Shown here: one piece after another, positions 10,454-19,937 of the stretch
Numbering within the stretch: position 1 is the stretch's first letter
How the letters are laid out: the number at the start of each line of letters is the position of its first letter
Assembly (NCBI RefSeq): GCF_000761155.1
Contig: NZ_CP009533.1
Location: 3,109,001-3,173,000, forward strand
Direction of reading: 5' to 3'
Length of the DNA: 64,000 nucleotides
Source: Pseudomonas rhizosphaerae
GTDB lineage: Bacteria > Pseudomonadota > Gammaproteobacteria > Pseudomonadales > Pseudomonadaceae
Made by a program: the position numbers and the translations under genes
Notes under the pieces: model-generated
What the model was told of the DNA's origin: nothing
Databases searched by the model: none
What the model saw: the letters and a program-made list of their open reading frames with translations, nothing else

Positions 10454-12349
10454 TCAACGTCCGCGCAGGAAAAGTTTGTCCAGGTCGTCCAGGCCCATCT
10501 GGGTCCAGGTCGGTCGACCATGGTTGCACTGGCCACTGCGCTCGGTGTTTTCCATATCGCGCAGCAGGCCGTTCATCTCCGGGATGGCCAGGCGGCGGTT
10601 GGCGCGAATGGCGCCGTGGCAGGCCATGGTGCCCAGCAGTTCGTTGAGGTGGGCCTGGATGCGGTCGCTGGTGCCGTACTCCATGAGGTCGGCCAGCACA
10701 TCGCCCACCAGGCGATTGGCTTCGGCTTGCTTGAGCAGCGCCGGGATCTGGCGGATGGCCACGGTTTCCGGCCCGAGCCGCTGAAGCTCGAAGCCCAGGC
10801 GCTGGAACCAGGCCGCATGCTCTTCGGCACAGTCCGCTTCGCGTTGGCTCATGGCCAGGGACTCGGGCACCAGCAGTGGCTGCCCGCTCAGGCCCTCGTT
10901 GGCCATGGCGATCTTCAGGCGCTCGTACATGATGCGCTCGTGCGCTGCATGCATGTCCACCAGGACCAGCCCCTGGGCGTTTTCGGCCAGGATGTAGATG
11001 CCTTTGAGCTGCGCCAGCGCGTAGCCCAGCGGGGGAATGTCACCCTGGCTCTGCGGCAGGCTGGGGATCGGCGCAGTGCTGCTGCCTGCAGTGGGCAACG
11101 GCGCGAAGAATTCCCGATAGGCGCTTTGCGCCTCGGCCACCGGCAAGGCGGCGGTCGGCCGCGGCGTATACGAGTAACCGCCACCGGAACCACCGTTCGA
11201 CTGCGGCGCAGCCATGGGCGGCTGCAGCAGGTTCGCCGACAGGCCCATTTCACCCTGAGGACCGAACTCGCCGGCCTGGGCGCCACTGGGTCGCGGCGCC
11301 TGCGATTGCGTCGGCGCGGTTGCCAACTGGTCTTCGGGACGCACGTCGGCCAGGGCACGGTGCAAGGTGCCATAGAGAAAGTCGTGCACCATGCGCCCGT
11401 CGCGAAAGCGCACTTCATGCTTGGTGGGGTGCACGTTGACGTCGACCACCGCTGGGTCGACTTCCAGGAACAGGACAAACGTCGGATGGCGACCGTTGAA
11501 CAGCACGTCGCGGTAGGCCTGCCGTACGGCGTGGGCGACCAGCTTGTCGCGCACCGCTCGGCCGTTGACGAAGAAGTACTGCAAGTCGGCCTGGCTGCGG
11601 GAAAACGTCGGCAAGCCCACCCAGCCCCACAGGCGCAAGCCGTTGCGATCGACCTCGATCGGCATGGCCTGTTCGAGAAACGCCGGCCCGCAGACTGCGG
11701 CGACCCTGCGTGCGCGGGCGGTTTCGTCATGGGCTTCGTGCAGGCCGAGGATGCTCTTGCCATTGTGCCGCAGGTGAAAGCCGACATCGAAACGGGCCAG
11801 TGCCAGGCGCTTGATGACTTCCTGCAGATGATCGAACTCGGTCTTCTCGGTCTTGAGAAACTTGCGCCGTGCCGGGGTGTTGAAGAACAGGTCGCGAACC
11901 TCGACCGAGGTGCCCACCGGGTGCGCGGCAGGCTGCACGCGGGCATCCATGTCGCGGCCTTCGGTTTCGACCTGCCAGGCCTGGTCGGCCGCCGCGGTGC
12001 GGGAGGTCAGGGTCAGGCGCGCCACCGAACTGATCGAAGCCAGCGCTTCGCCGCGAAAGCCCAGGCTCATCACGCGCTCCAGATCTTCCAGGTCGCGAAT
12101 CTTGCTGGTGGCATGACGCGCCAAAGCCAGCGGCAGATCGTCGGCCGAGATACCGCTGCCATCGTCGCGCACGCGCAGCAACTTGACGCCACCCTGCTCG
12201 ACTTCGATGTCGATGCGGCGAGCGCCCGAATCCAGGCTGTTTTCCAGCAGTTCCTTGATCACCGAGGCCGGGCGTTCGACCACCTCGCCGGCAGCGATCT
12301 GGTTGGCGAGCCGCGGGCTGAGCAGCTCGATACGAGATGATTCAACCAT
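10454..12349 (-). CDS. mutL: DNA mismatch repair protein MutL
   Basis: MutL links MutS recognition to strand incision. The 631 residues have the GHKL ATPase N-terminus ([36 protein letters not shown]), a Pro/Gln/Gly-rich linker near 340-440, and a C-terminal dimer domain. That domain carries [12 protein letters not shown], the endonuclease motif with Met in the second position. Nicking MutLs go with the lack of MutH in Pseudomonas. The start overlaps the amidase stop by one base. Confidence 0.97.
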   Translation of the reverse strand: MVESSRIELLSPRLANQIAAGEVVERPASVIKELLENSLDSGARRIDIEVEQGGVKLLRVRDDGSGISADDLPLALARHATSKIRDLEDLERVMSLGFRGEALASISSVARLTLTSRTAAADQAWQVETEGRDMDARVQPAAHPVGTSVEVRDLFFNTPARRKFLKTEKTEFDHLQEVIKRLALARFDVGFHLRHNGKSILGLHEAHDETARARRVAAVCGPAFLEQAMPIEVDRNGLRLWGWVGLPTFSRSQADLQYFFVNGRAVRDKLVAHAVRQAYRDVLFNGRHPTFVLFLEVDPAVVDVNVHPTKHEVRFRDGRMVHDFLYGTLHRALADVRPEDQLATAPTQSQAPRPSGAQAGEFGPQGEMGLSANLLQPPMAAPQSNGGSGGGYSYTPRPTAALPVAEAQSAYREFFAPLPTAGSSTAPIPSLPQSQGDIPPLGYALAQLKGIYILAENAQGLVLVDMHAAHERIMYERLKIAMANEGLSGQPLLVPESLAMSQREADCAEEHAAWFQRLGFELQRLGPETVAIRQIPALLKQAEANRLVGDVLADLMEYGTSDRIQAHLNELLGTMACHGAIRANRRLAIPEMNGLLRDMENTERSGQCNHGRPTWTQMGLDDLDKLFLRGR

Positions 12350-13770
12350 TACTGGGACGCCAGGGCAGTGCTGGGGATGGTGACTTCCTGGCCAATTTTC
12401 AGTTCATCGGTTTTCAAGTCATTGGCGCTGCGCAAGGTAGCGATGCCCAGGTCGTAGCGGGCGGCCAGCATGGCCAGGGTTTCGCCGGGACGCACCACGT
12501 GGGTGCTGGGGCCGCGAGCGATCTTGCCGGTGTCACGCAGCCAGGCCATGTAGGTCCCTGGCGGCGGGTTCTGCTGGAAGAACTGCTTCACACCGGTGCG
12601 GATCGAGCGCGCCAGCGCTTGCTGGTGACCCGAGCTCTGCAGTTTGTTGGCTTCGTTGGAATTGGAAATGAACCCGGTTTCCACCAGAATCGAAGGAATG
12701 TCGGGGGATTTCAATACCATGAACCCGGCCTGCTCGACACGGCGCTTGTGCAGCGGCGTCACCTGGCCGATGTTGCTCAACACCTTCTGGCCCACGTTGA
12801 GGCTGGAGGTCAGCGAGGCGGTCATCGACAGGTCCAGCAGCACACCAGCGAGCATGCGGTCCTTGTCATCCAGGCTGACGTTGCCGGCGCCACCGATCAA
12901 GTCGGAACGGTTTTCGGTGTCGGCCAGCCAGCGCGCGGTTTCAGAGGTGGCGCCACGCTCGGACAAGGCGAACACCGACGCACCGAAAGCCGCCGAGGAT
13001 GGCGCGGCATCGGCGTGGATGGAAACGAACAGGTCGGCGCCCTTCTTGCGGGCGATTTCAGTGCGCCCGCGCAGCGGAATGAAGTAGTCGCCGGTACGCG
13101 TCAGCTCGGCGCGGAAGCCTTGTTCGGCGTTGATCTGGCGTTGCAGCTCCTTGGCGATCTGCAACACCACGTCTTTTTCGTGTTGCCCGCGCGGGCCCGA
13201 GGCGCCCGGGTCTTCGCCGCCATGACCAGCATCGATGGCAATGACGATATCGCGCTTGCCATTGGGCACCGGGGTCAACTTGATGGCCGGGCGAGTCGGC
13301 GTGACCGGCACCGCCGGCGTGGTAGCGACGACCGGCTGGGACGGCGTAGGCTCGGCATCGGCTGCCGAGTCGAACAAGTCCACCACCAGACGGTTGCCGT
13401 ATTGCTGGTTGGGCGCCAGGGTGAAGCTCTTGGGGGTAATGGCCTTTTTCAGGTCGACCACGACGCGCAGATCGGTAGGTGTGCGCTGCGCCGAGCGCAC
13501 ACTGGTGACGGGGGAATCGCCAGGGGCCACGCTCAATGGGCCCGCCGCGGTTGCGCCGTTGATGTCGATCACCAGTCGGTCGGGCGACGACAGCGTGAAC
13601 ACGCTGTGCTGGACCGGACCGGTGAGGTCGAAGACCAGCCGGGTGTTGTCCGGCGCTCGCCACAAGCGCACGCTCTTGACTTGTGTAGCGGCCACGGCAT
13701 TGACGACAAAACCCGTCAACATCAGACCAACGACCGCGACCAGCGCGCGAATGCGCATACCTAACCCCAT
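12349..13770 (-). CDS. amiB: N-acetylmuramoyl-L-alanine amidase (AmiB/AmiC type) with LysM
   Basis: This periplasmic zinc amidase cleaves the stem peptide from murein during daughter-cell separation. A signal peptide ([21 protein letters not shown]) leads to an AMIN domain for septal targeting. The amidase_3 domain has [24 protein letters not shown] and VETGFISN carrying the zinc and catalytic residues. A C-terminal LysM ([17 protein letters not shown]) follows. Two starts are possible, 13770 (473 residues) and 13758. Neither has a clear ribosome site, so 13770 is chosen as it falls just after the tsaE stop. Confidence 0.93.
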   Translation of the reverse strand: MGLGMRIRALVAVVGLMLTGFVVNAVAATQVKSVRLWRAPDNTRLVFDLTGPVQHSVFTLSSPDRLVIDINGATAAGPLSVAPGDSPVTSVRSAQRTPTDLRVVVDLKKAITPKSFTLAPNQQYGNRLVVDLFDSAADAEPTPSQPVVATTPAVPVTPTRPAIKLTPVPNGKRDIVIAIDAGHGGEDPGASGPRGQHEKDVVLQIAKELQRQINAEQGFRAELTRTGDYFIPLRGRTEIARKKGADLFVSIHADAAPSSAAFGASVFALSERGATSETARWLADTENRSDLIGGAGNVSLDDKDRMLAGVLLDLSMTASLTSSLNVGQKVLSNIGQVTPLHKRRVEQAGFMVLKSPDIPSILVETGFISNSNEANKLQSSGHQQALARSIRTGVKQFFQQNPPPGTYMAWLRDTGKIARGPSTHVVRPGETLAMLAARYDLGIATLRSANDLKTDELKIGQEVTIPSTALASQ

Positions 13771-13774
13771 CAAA

Positions 13775-14245
13775 TTATTTGGATTTCTGTGCCACAGCGG
13801 CACACCAGGACGCACCGCGTGGGCCCTGTGGCGATAACTTCAACAGCCTTCCGGCCGCTTGCGGGCTTATGGTAATGGTCAGGTCAGGCTTTGGCAAAAA
13901 GCCCGCGCCCTGTTGGGGCCACTCGATCAAGCACAAGGCGTCTTCTTCAAAGTAGTCGCGGATGCCCAGATACTCCAATTCTTCAGGATCAACAAGGCGA
14001 TAGAGGTCGAAGTGAAAGGCTTTTATAGCCCCGATTTCGTAAGGTTCGACCAGGGTGAAGGTCGGGCTCTTGACCGCCCCTACGTGCCCGAGACCGCGGA
14101 TCAGGCCCCGGGAAAAGGTGGTTTTGCCAGCGCCCAGATCGCCTTCCAGAAAGATCAGCCCATGGCCCTGGGTGACCTCTGCCATGCGCGCACCGAACGC
14201 GACCATCGCATCCTCGCCTTCGATGAAAAGTTCTACTTCAGACAC
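13775..14245 (-). CDS. tsaE: tRNA threonylcarbamoyladenosine synthesis ATPase TsaE
   Basis: TsaE is the ATPase partner of TsaB and TsaD for t6A at position 37 of ANN-reading tRNAs. The 156 residues contain the P-loop [27 protein letters not shown], and HFDLYRL. No ATG fits. The chosen GTG at 14245 has GAGGAG nine to ten bases upstream and gives [10 protein letters not shown]. It overlaps the end of nnrD by 13 bases, so translation is likely coupled. Confidence 0.93.
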   Translation of the reverse strand: MSEVELFIEGEDAMVAFGARMAEVTQGHGLIFLEGDLGAGKTTFSRGLIRGLGHVGAVKSPTFTLVEPYEIGAIKAFHFDLYRLVDPEELEYLGIRDYFEEDALCLIEWPQQGAGFLPKPDLTITISPQAAGRLLKLSPQGPRGASWCAAVAQKSK

Positions 14246-15114
14246 GGATAGTGCTCCTCGAGCAACTGACGAATGGCAGGGATCAGATCGCTGGCCGCCA
14301 GGCCGCGGCCGCCCTCGCCCGACCGTTCTCCGGCGCAGGCGTGCAGCCACACGCCCAGGCAGGCCGCATCGTAGCCGTCCAGACCCTGGGCACGCAGCGC
14401 ACCGATCAGCCCGGCGAGGACATCGCCCAGCCCGCCGGTGGCCATGGCCGGGTGACCGTGCTCGCAAATCGCCAGGCGACCGTCGGGCGCCGCGATCAGG
14501 CTGCCGGCGCCCTTGAGCACGCACACCGCCGCGTATTGCCGGGCCAGGCGCTGGGCTGCAGCGGGGCGGTCTTCCTGGACCTGCGCGGTGGAAATGCCGA
14601 GCAACCGCGCCGCTTCACCGGGGTGCGGGGTCAGCACCGCATCGGCGGGCAGCGTCACGGCGCCCTGGGCCAACTGGTTCAGCGCATCGGCGTCCCACAC
14701 CTGGGGCTTGTCCTGGCTGGCTGCGACCGACAGCAGGCTGCGGCCCCAACCGGCCTGGCCCAGGCCGGGTCCGACCACCAGCACGGTAGCGGCCTCGGCC
14801 ATTGGCAGGAGCTGATTGGCCGAGGCGATATCGGCCACCATCACTTCCGGCAGGCGCGCCAGCGCCGGCGCCACGTGCTCGCCGCGGGTGGCCAGCGAGA
14901 CCATGCCGGCCCCGCTGCGCAGCGCGCTTTGGGCGCTGAGCAGTGCCGCGCCGCCGGTACCGTGGTCGCCGCCGATCACCAGCACACGGCCGTACATGCC
15001 CTTGTGCGCATCCATCGGCCGCGCCGACAGGACCGGCAAGGTGGCCGGGTTGAGGGCCACGGCGGCCGCTGGCTGGCTGTGCACTACGTCGGGTATTTGC
15101 GTGTCTGGCGGCAT
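14233..15114 (-). CDS. nnrD: ADP-dependent NAD(P)H-hydrate dehydratase
   Basis: The enzyme repairs hydrated, damaged NADH and NADPH. The 293 residues form a single YjeF C-terminal, ribokinase-like domain with [41 protein letters not shown] and the closing [14 protein letters not shown]. The epimerase domain NnrE is not fused here. The start at 15114 ([10 protein letters not shown]) has AAAGG upstream and is preferred over an in-frame start further out at 15357, which would run into queG. It heads the long minus-strand run and diverges from queG. Confidence 0.93.
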   Translation of the reverse strand: MPPDTQIPDVVHSQPAAAVALNPATLPVLSARPMDAHKGMYGRVLVIGGDHGTGGAALLSAQSALRSGAGMVSLATRGEHVAPALARLPEVMVADIASANQLLPMAEAATVLVVGPGLGQAGWGRSLLSVAASQDKPQVWDADALNQLAQGAVTLPADAVLTPHPGEAARLLGISTAQVQEDRPAAAQRLARQYAAVCVLKGAGSLIAAPDGRLAICEHGHPAMATGGLGDVLAGLIGALRAQGLDGYDAACLGVWLHACAGERSGEGGRGLAASDLIPAIRQLLEEHYPCLK

Positions 15115-15124
15115 GCTTGAACCT

Positions 15125-15153
15125 TTGCTGTCGATGTCTGGCAGAATTATACC
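15125..15153 (+). promoter_or_regulatory. Sigma-70-like promoter for queG
   Basis: TTGCTG and TATACC are separated by 17 bases, with the -10 ending 27 bases before the queG ATG. It lies in the 66-base gap between the divergent nnrD and queG genes. Confidence 0.55.
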
Positions 15154-15180
15154 CACCTCCGCACCGGTTTCCTCGCTCGC

Positions 15181-16251
15181 ATGTCTGCTCCCACCATCGA
15201 CCTTCCCGCCCTGGCGCTCTCCATCAAGCAATGGGGGCGCGAACTGGGTTTCCAGCAAGTCGGCATCGCCGGCCTGGACCTGGCCGAGCATGAACAACAC
15301 CTGGAGCGCTGGCTGGAGTCTGGCTACCATGGCGAAATGGACTACATGGCTGCCCATGGCAGCAAGCGTTCACATCCCGAACAGCTGGTGCCCGGCACTT
15401 TGCGCGTCGTTTCGCTGCGCATGGACTACCTGCCTGGCGACACGCACATGGCGCAACGCCTGGCCGAGCCGGAAAAAGCCTACGTCTCGCGCTATGCCTT
15501 GGGCCGCGACTACCACAAGCTGATCCGCAAGCGGGTGCAGCACCTGGCCGAGCGTATCCAGCAGGACATCGGCCCGTTCGGCTTCCGTGCCTTCGTCGAC
15601 AGTGCGCCGGTGCTGGAGAAAGCCATCGCGCAGGAGGCGGGGCTAGGCTGGATCGGCAAGAACACGCTGGTCCTCAACCGCAAGGCCGGCAGCTACTTCT
15701 TCCTCGCCGAGCTGTTCGTCGACCTGCCGTTGCCGGTCGACGAAGCGCACGCCAGCGAACACTGCGGACGCTGCACGGCCTGCCTGGAGATCTGCCCCAC
15801 TGCCGCCTTCGTCGGGCCCTATGTACTGGACGCCCGTCGCTGCATCTCCTACCTGACGATCGAGCTCAAGGGTTCCATTCCCACGGAGTTGCGGCCGTTG
15901 ATCGGCAACCGCGTGTTCGGTTGTGACGATTGCCAGATCGTTTGCCCCTGGAACCGCTTCGCCCGCCCCTCGGGCGAAGGCGATTTCCAGCCGCGGCACC
16001 AGCTGGACAACGCCGAATTGGCCCAGCTGTTTCTGTGGGACGAAGCGCACTTCCTGAGCAGCACCGAAGGCTCGCCCCTGCGCCGCGCCGGTTACGAGCG
16101 CTTCCTGCGCAACCTGGCAGTCGGTTTGGGCAACGCGCCGTCGAGCATCCCGGTACTCGAAGCCCTGAAGACGCGCCGCGAACACCCCAGCGAGCTGGTC
16201 CGCGAACACGTCGAATGGGCCCTGGCGGCCCATGCTCAACGGTCGTCGTAG
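15181..16251 (+). CDS. queG: Epoxyqueuosine reductase
   Basis: QueG uses cobalamin and two [4Fe-4S] clusters to reduce epoxyqueuosine to queuosine in tRNA. The 356 residues contain the cluster motifs CGRCTACLEICPTAAF and CDDCQIVCPWNRFA. The N-terminal cobalamin-binding part has YHGEMDYMA and the later GWIGKNTLVL. The length is normal. The last 16 bases overlap the convergent membrane protein gene. Confidence 0.97.
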   Translation: MSAPTIDLPALALSIKQWGRELGFQQVGIAGLDLAEHEQHLERWLESGYHGEMDYMAAHGSKRSHPEQLVPGTLRVVSLRMDYLPGDTHMAQRLAEPEKAYVSRYALGRDYHKLIRKRVQHLAERIQQDIGPFGFRAFVDSAPVLEKAIAQEAGLGWIGKNTLVLNRKAGSYFFLAELFVDLPLPVDEAHASEHCGRCTACLEICPTAAFVGPYVLDARRCISYLTIELKGSIPTELRPLIGNRVFGCDDCQIVCPWNRFARPSGEGDFQPRHQLDNAELAQLFLWDEAHFLSSTEGSPLRRAGYERFLRNLAVGLGNAPSSIPVLEALKTRREHPSELVREHVEWALAAHAQRSS

Positions 16252-16844
16252 ACGAACTTGGGCATTTCCCAGTGGAAGCGAATAGCCAACAGGCGCAGCA
16301 GGAAGCCACCGAACAAGGTGATCGACAGCGCCTGGATTGGCACCAGCTCCAGGTAGGTGCAGCCCAGAAAGCACCAGGCCGAGGCGAATGAAACGCTGGC
16401 ATACAGCTCACGGCGGAACACCAGGGGAATGTCGTTGCAGAGGATGTCACGCAGAATGCCACCGAAGACCCCGGTAATCATGCCGCTGATGGACGCCACC
16501 AGATAATCGTGACCCAGCTCCAGGGCGGTCATGGTGCCGATCAGCGTGAACGCCACCAGCCCCAGCGCATCGAGCACCAGAAACAGCGAGCGCAAGCGGC
16601 GCATGAGCGGCGCGATGAAGATCGTGACCAACGCCGCAACACTGGTCAGCACCAGATATTCAGGGTGCTTGACCCACGTCAGCGGGTAGTGCCCCAGCAA
16701 CACATCGCGCATCGAGCCGCCGCCCAATGCCGTCACACAGGCGATCAGCACCACGCCGAACCAGTCCATCCCGCGCCGTCCTGCAGACAAGGCGCCGGTC
16801 ATGGCTTCAGCGGTGATGGCGATCAGGTAGAGGGTCAGTAGCAT
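16236..16844 (-). CDS. TRIC/UPF0126-family membrane protein (YicG-like)
   Basis: This 202-residue inner-membrane protein has about seven hydrophobic helices. It carries two copies of the family's glycine-rich motif, GGGSMRDVLLG and GGILRDILCND, which marks the internal duplication of the UPF0126 fold. Bacterial relatives have been shown to be trimeric cation channels, but the ion and role here are unknown. The start at 16844 is the first Met of the membrane core. An ATG at 16934 would add 30 polar residues. The accessory block begins just beyond it. Confidence 0.85.
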   Translation of the reverse strand: MLLTLYLIAITAEAMTGALSAGRRGMDWFGVVLIACVTALGGGSMRDVLLGHYPLTWVKHPEYLVLTSVAALVTIFIAPLMRRLRSLFLVLDALGLVAFTLIGTMTALELGHDYLVASISGMITGVFGGILRDILCNDIPLVFRRELYASVSFASAWCFLGCTYLELVPIQALSITLFGGFLLRLLAIRFHWEMPKFVYDDR

Positions 16845-16952
16845 GGGAATCAAGGGCCAAAAGACGAGGGGTGTGATGGGAGCGGTATCGACTCGAGCAC
16901 GTGCGCCGCGATGAGCTCCCATGATACCGGGCACGCTCTCGCGCTGTCCGCT

Positions 16953-18032
16953 TCACGATCTCTGGATGCACAGAGTGAGTTCATCGCCCATAGGATAACT
17001 GCAGCAGGCCAAAGCGTACCCAGCTGCGTGCTGCTGTGCACTCAAGGCAAAATCCGCCTCGCGACGACATTCCCCTTTCAGAACCTTGATCTTGCAGGCG
17101 CCACAGATTCCGGCACGACACTGACTGCGCACTTTCTGGCCTTGGGCTTCCAATTGCTCAAGCAGGGTCAATGAATGGACCGCGTCGAACTCGACCCCTG
17201 ACGCGGGTATCTTCATGCGTACCGTGCCAGGGTTGCCCTGATCCGAGGGCAGCGGCGAATCGGGCGGGCCGAATGCTTCGATGAAGTAACGGGCAGCACC
17301 CTGTCGAACCGTCATGGCCTGGTGCATTTCGCGGACAAATGCCTGGCTACCGCAAATCACCACGCCCTGCGGCGTGTCCAGGGCATCCAGTACGGCTTGG
17401 CTTGGACGCCCCCTCCACACGCATCCTTTGTCTTGATACACCGACTGCCGGGTGACATGGATGCGCAAGGTGAACCATTGTTCGCAAAGCTCCAGGGCCA
17501 TCAATTCGGCAAAGCAAGGCACGGTTTCCAGGGAGGGCGTGCACAACAGCAATGTAGTCCGTGGCACTTGGCGGCCTTGCCGCGCCCACTGCCTGAATTC
17601 GCGTATCAATGCCCAAGGCAAGGTAAAACCGATACCACCGGCCAACAGCGCCACGCTATCCAGGCCGGACATCCGTTGCGCCGTGATATCACCTGCAACA
17701 CCCACGCAACGCACCAAGGCGCCGACCATCAAATGGCTGAACATCGCCTCTGACAACCCCATGGAAGGGACCCGCTGGACGATGATCTCGACTTGCCAGC
17801 GGGTAGGACATGCAACTATCGAATAGCAGGCCTTGCGAACTTGACCGGTAGCACCTGCGTATTCAAGTATCAGGTAGCGGCCTGGGACATATTCCTCTGC
17901 ACGTTGCTCATCGAGTACCGTGAAGACAAACCTTTTAACGTTCTCTGCAACATCGCACACCCCATCACAGCGCAGAAAACCTGACGCGGCCGGTTCCACG
18001 GCAGATGAATCGCTGTTGGCCAAAAGTGCCAT
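16953..18032 (-). CDS. Flavin/NAD(P)H reductase with C-terminal 2Fe-2S ferredoxin, partner of the diiron oxygenase
   Basis: The 359 residues have three parts in order. An FNR-type flavin-binding barrel contains GRYLILEY and RKACYSI. A nucleotide-binding domain contains LLAGGIGFTLPWAL and VVICGSQAFVREM. A plant-type ferredoxin domain has Cys305, Cys310, Cys313 and Cys343 in the CX4CX2CX29C pattern. This is the class IA reductase layout seen in vanillate demethylase reductases. Its ATG directly follows the oxygenase stop (TAGATG). It is therefore inferred to pass electrons from NAD(P)H to that diiron enzyme. Base composition is lower in GC than the flanks. The electron-donor choice (NADH or NADPH) is not decidable. 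Confidence 0.88.
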   Translation of the reverse strand: MALLANSDSSAVEPAASGFLRCDGVCDVAENVKRFVFTVLDEQRAEEYVPGRYLILEYAGATGQVRKACYSIVACPTRWQVEIIVQRVPSMGLSEAMFSHLMVGALVRCVGVAGDITAQRMSGLDSVALLAGGIGFTLPWALIREFRQWARQGRQVPRTTLLLCTPSLETVPCFAELMALELCEQWFTLRIHVTRQSVYQDKGCVWRGRPSQAVLDALDTPQGVVICGSQAFVREMHQAMTVRQGAARYFIEAFGPPDSPLPSDQGNPGTVRMKIPASGVEFDAVHSLTLLEQLEAQGQKVRSQCRAGICGACKIKVLKGECRREADFALSAQQHAAGYALACCSYPMGDELTLCIQRS

Positions 18033-18941
18033 CTACTGCAGACCTATACGTGCGAGCAGACTGGAAACCGACTCGGTGTAGATTTCTACTTCGCTTGATC
18101 GGGAACATTCCAGAAGCATTGCCTCATGCCCCTGGAATCCTGCCAGAGGAAGCGCCTGAGCCCAGGCACCCAGTTCGTTGTCGGCAAACATCTCCACGGT
18201 CTTGGCAATGACAGCGTGCAAGTACGCCCGCTCACGAACGCTGAGCGTATGGACGATATCGCAGGCTACAAAGCTGAAAACACTTGAATGACTCCACTCA
18301 TCTACTGCGTGAGTACGGGTGACCTCATGACACACGCGCTGGATGGCGTCATCTTCGGACAAGGTTTTGAGATAGTCAGTGATCAAGGTTTCACTGGCAC
18401 AGGCAATACCGAAGCGTGTCAGCCGCCGCTGCCATTCAGCCGTACACGTAGACAGTATCTGCTCTCGCCAGCGGACGAGATTGAAGTCACTGAAATCGAG
18501 GTAGGGCAGCTTTCGGTTCAGATAGATGTAATTGCATGCCGTTATCGACATCTTGGTATGAAGCGCTTCGTCGAGCAGGGCTTCGGACATCACCCGCTGC
18601 AGGATTTCACGGTTGCGGGACTCGACAGGCGGCCTCTTGATGATGTCCTCACAGGCGGGTGTCACGATGTCGCATTCGATATAGATGGTTTTGAGGTTAT
18701 AGATAATCCAGCCATAGGACAGGCATCTGGATTTCATTTCAGCTGACGCCGCTTGCCATGTGGGATGGTTTCTAAAAGGCACCAGCGACTCGCTGAAGTC
18801 CAACCTGCCTTGTTCGAAGAGCAGTTCACTATAAGGGGTCGCGTCGTTGTTGACTGCCGCCCTCACGTTCCACAACGAAGATAACTTCTCCAGCATGTTC
18901 CTGACGCCATCATGGCTTTCCGGACCCATTTCCATATTCAC
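18033..18941 (-). CDS. AurF-type diiron N-oxygenase
   Basis: This 302-residue protein matches the p-aminobenzoate N-oxygenase (AurF) family, which oxidises amines to hydroxylamines, nitroso or nitro groups. Candidate iron ligands are Glu89, Glu125, His128, Glu184, His211, Glu215 and His218. All seven sit 11-12 positions before the AurF ligands (101, 136, 139, 196, 223, 227, 230), so the spacing is kept. Motifs seen are DEALH and HAVDEWSH. The start is a GTG at 18941 with AAGG upstream; an ATG at 18935 is the alternative. Two 60-base stretches I counted (18061-18120, 18361-18420) have 28 G/C each, well below the neighbours, which suggests transfer. The substrate is unknown and no NRPS or PKS gene is near. 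Confidence 0.85.
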   Translation of the reverse strand: MNMEMGPESHDGVRNMLEKLSSLWNVRAAVNNDATPYSELLFEQGRLDFSESLVPFRNHPTWQAASAEMKSRCLSYGWIIYNLKTIYIECDIVTPACEDIIKRPPVESRNREILQRVMSEALLDEALHTKMSITACNYIYLNRKLPYLDFSDFNLVRWREQILSTCTAEWQRRLTRFGIACASETLITDYLKTLSEDDAIQRVCHEVTRTHAVDEWSHSSVFSFVACDIVHTLSVRERAYLHAVIAKTVEMFADNELGAWAQALPLAGFQGHEAMLLECSRSSEVEIYTESVSSLLARIGLQ

Positions 18942-18995
18942 GTGCTGCGTACCTTTTTACCTATGATGTTCAACCAATGACGCCGTTGACGGCAT

Positions 18996-19223
18996 TCAAT
19001 TCTTTGCAAACATGCCCTGCGCATACAGCAACCGAATCCCGTCGGGTGTGGATTCCAGCAACCGGCGCTCACCCGTCTTGCGTTGCACATCCACGGTGTA
19101 GCCCGCGTCTTCAGGGAAGCGGCGGGTTACATCTGCCAATGCATGCTCGGCAGCCGCATGTTCGATATCGATCTGGCACCAATACGCCCGGTGCAAATGA
19201 ACGGTGACGCGAAAGTGCTGCAT
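18996..19223 (-). CDS. Small 75-residue protein of unknown function
   Basis: This short gene begins MQHFRVTVHLHRAYWCQIDI and has an AGGAG site 11 bases before its ATG. It starts six bases after the MOSC gene stop and ends 54 bases before the oxygenase start, so it looks like a real member of the run. It has no membrane segment or signal peptide. An alternating strand-helix-strand pattern (VTVHLHRAYW, then a helix near AEHALADVTRRF) suggests a small ferredoxin-like fold. I do not recognise a family. Confidence 0.65.
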   Translation of the reverse strand: MQHFRVTVHLHRAYWCQIDIEHAAAEHALADVTRRFPEDAGYTVDVQRKTGERRLLESTPDGIRLLYAQGMFAKN

Positions 19224-19229
19224 GGTTTT

Positions 19230-19937
19230 CTATTCTCCTGAAGGTGGGCCCAGCACTCGGCTGGCCCAGTTTTCGACCTGACCCGTCGACAGGCGCCGCT
19301 CCACGAGCGCGCGCCAGGAAGGTACGAGCGGCAATTGCGCGAATTGGCTCAACTCATCGACGTTCGGCGAGCGCTGGTACAACAGCGCAATGACTCGGCG
19401 CAACGACCACTGGGGGATCGGGCGGTCCTGCAGCACGATGGGGTCGCCTGCTTGCAGGACACCGTCCTCCAGAACTCGGTAATACCAGCCCGTCATTGCA
19501 CTGGCCTGCATGCGCAAGGCCATATCGCTCACTTCGAAGCGATCGTTGAGCTTCCAGCAGGGCTGGCGCGTCTGGCTGACTTCCAGCAGCACGCTGCCAC
19601 ATCGAAAGATGTCACCCAGGCACACCCGGCTTTCGTCCACACCGACAGTCGACAGGTTTTCGCCGAAAGCACCTGGCTGTGCGAGGCGCGGATGATTACC
19701 GATGAGCTGCAACCACGCTTGGTAGTGCTCGAACGGATAGTGGTGGATGGCTTTGTCGGGGCCTCCGTGGATGCGTCGATCCCCCTGCTCATCGCCCATG
19801 ATACCCAGCGCTGCCACGTCAACCGGCCCGGAGACCGACACCTTGTCGATTCCGGTGAAACTGCCTGGGCGAGTGAAGGGGCGAGACGTACCGGCGAGCA
19901 CCTGCCGCAACTCGATGACGGGCAGCTCTTCGCTCAT
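19230..19937 (-). CDS. MOSC domain protein, YiiM-like
   Basis: The 235 residues hold a MOSC domain: GDRRIHGGPDKAIHHYP, GAFGENLSTVG and RQPCWKL with the conserved Cys127. A C-terminal three-helix domain follows (WSLRRVIALLYQR). The family is tied to molybdenum-cofactor chemistry. E. coli YiiM and YcbX are determinants of resistance to N-hydroxylated base analogues. The start overlaps the stop of the upstream amidotransferase by four bases (ATGA), so the two are coupled. The position upstream of an N-oxygenase is notable. GC content here is like the core genome, unlike the oxygenase pair. Confidence 0.88.
   Translation of the reverse strand: MSEELPVIELRQVLAGTSRPFTRPGSFTGIDKVSVSGPVDVAALGIMGDEQGDRRIHGGPDKAIHHYPFEHYQAWLQLIGNHPRLAQPGAFGENLSTVGVDESRVCLGDIFRCGSVLLEVSQTRQPCWKLNDRFEVSDMALRMQASAMTGWYYRVLEDGVLQAGDPIVLQDRPIPQWSLRRVIALLYQRSPNVDELSQFAQLPLVPSWRALVERRLSTGQVENWASRVLGPPSGE

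Noticed and set aside
10520..12340. Plus-strand frame across mutL
   Set aside because: Antisense shadow of MutL; Gln/His/Gly-rich with no fold signal.
18033..18941. Ribonucleotide reductase R2 or bacterioferritin as the identity of the diiron protein
   Set aside because: The third histidine (His211) and the spacing of all seven ligands fit AurF, not R2 or ferritin.
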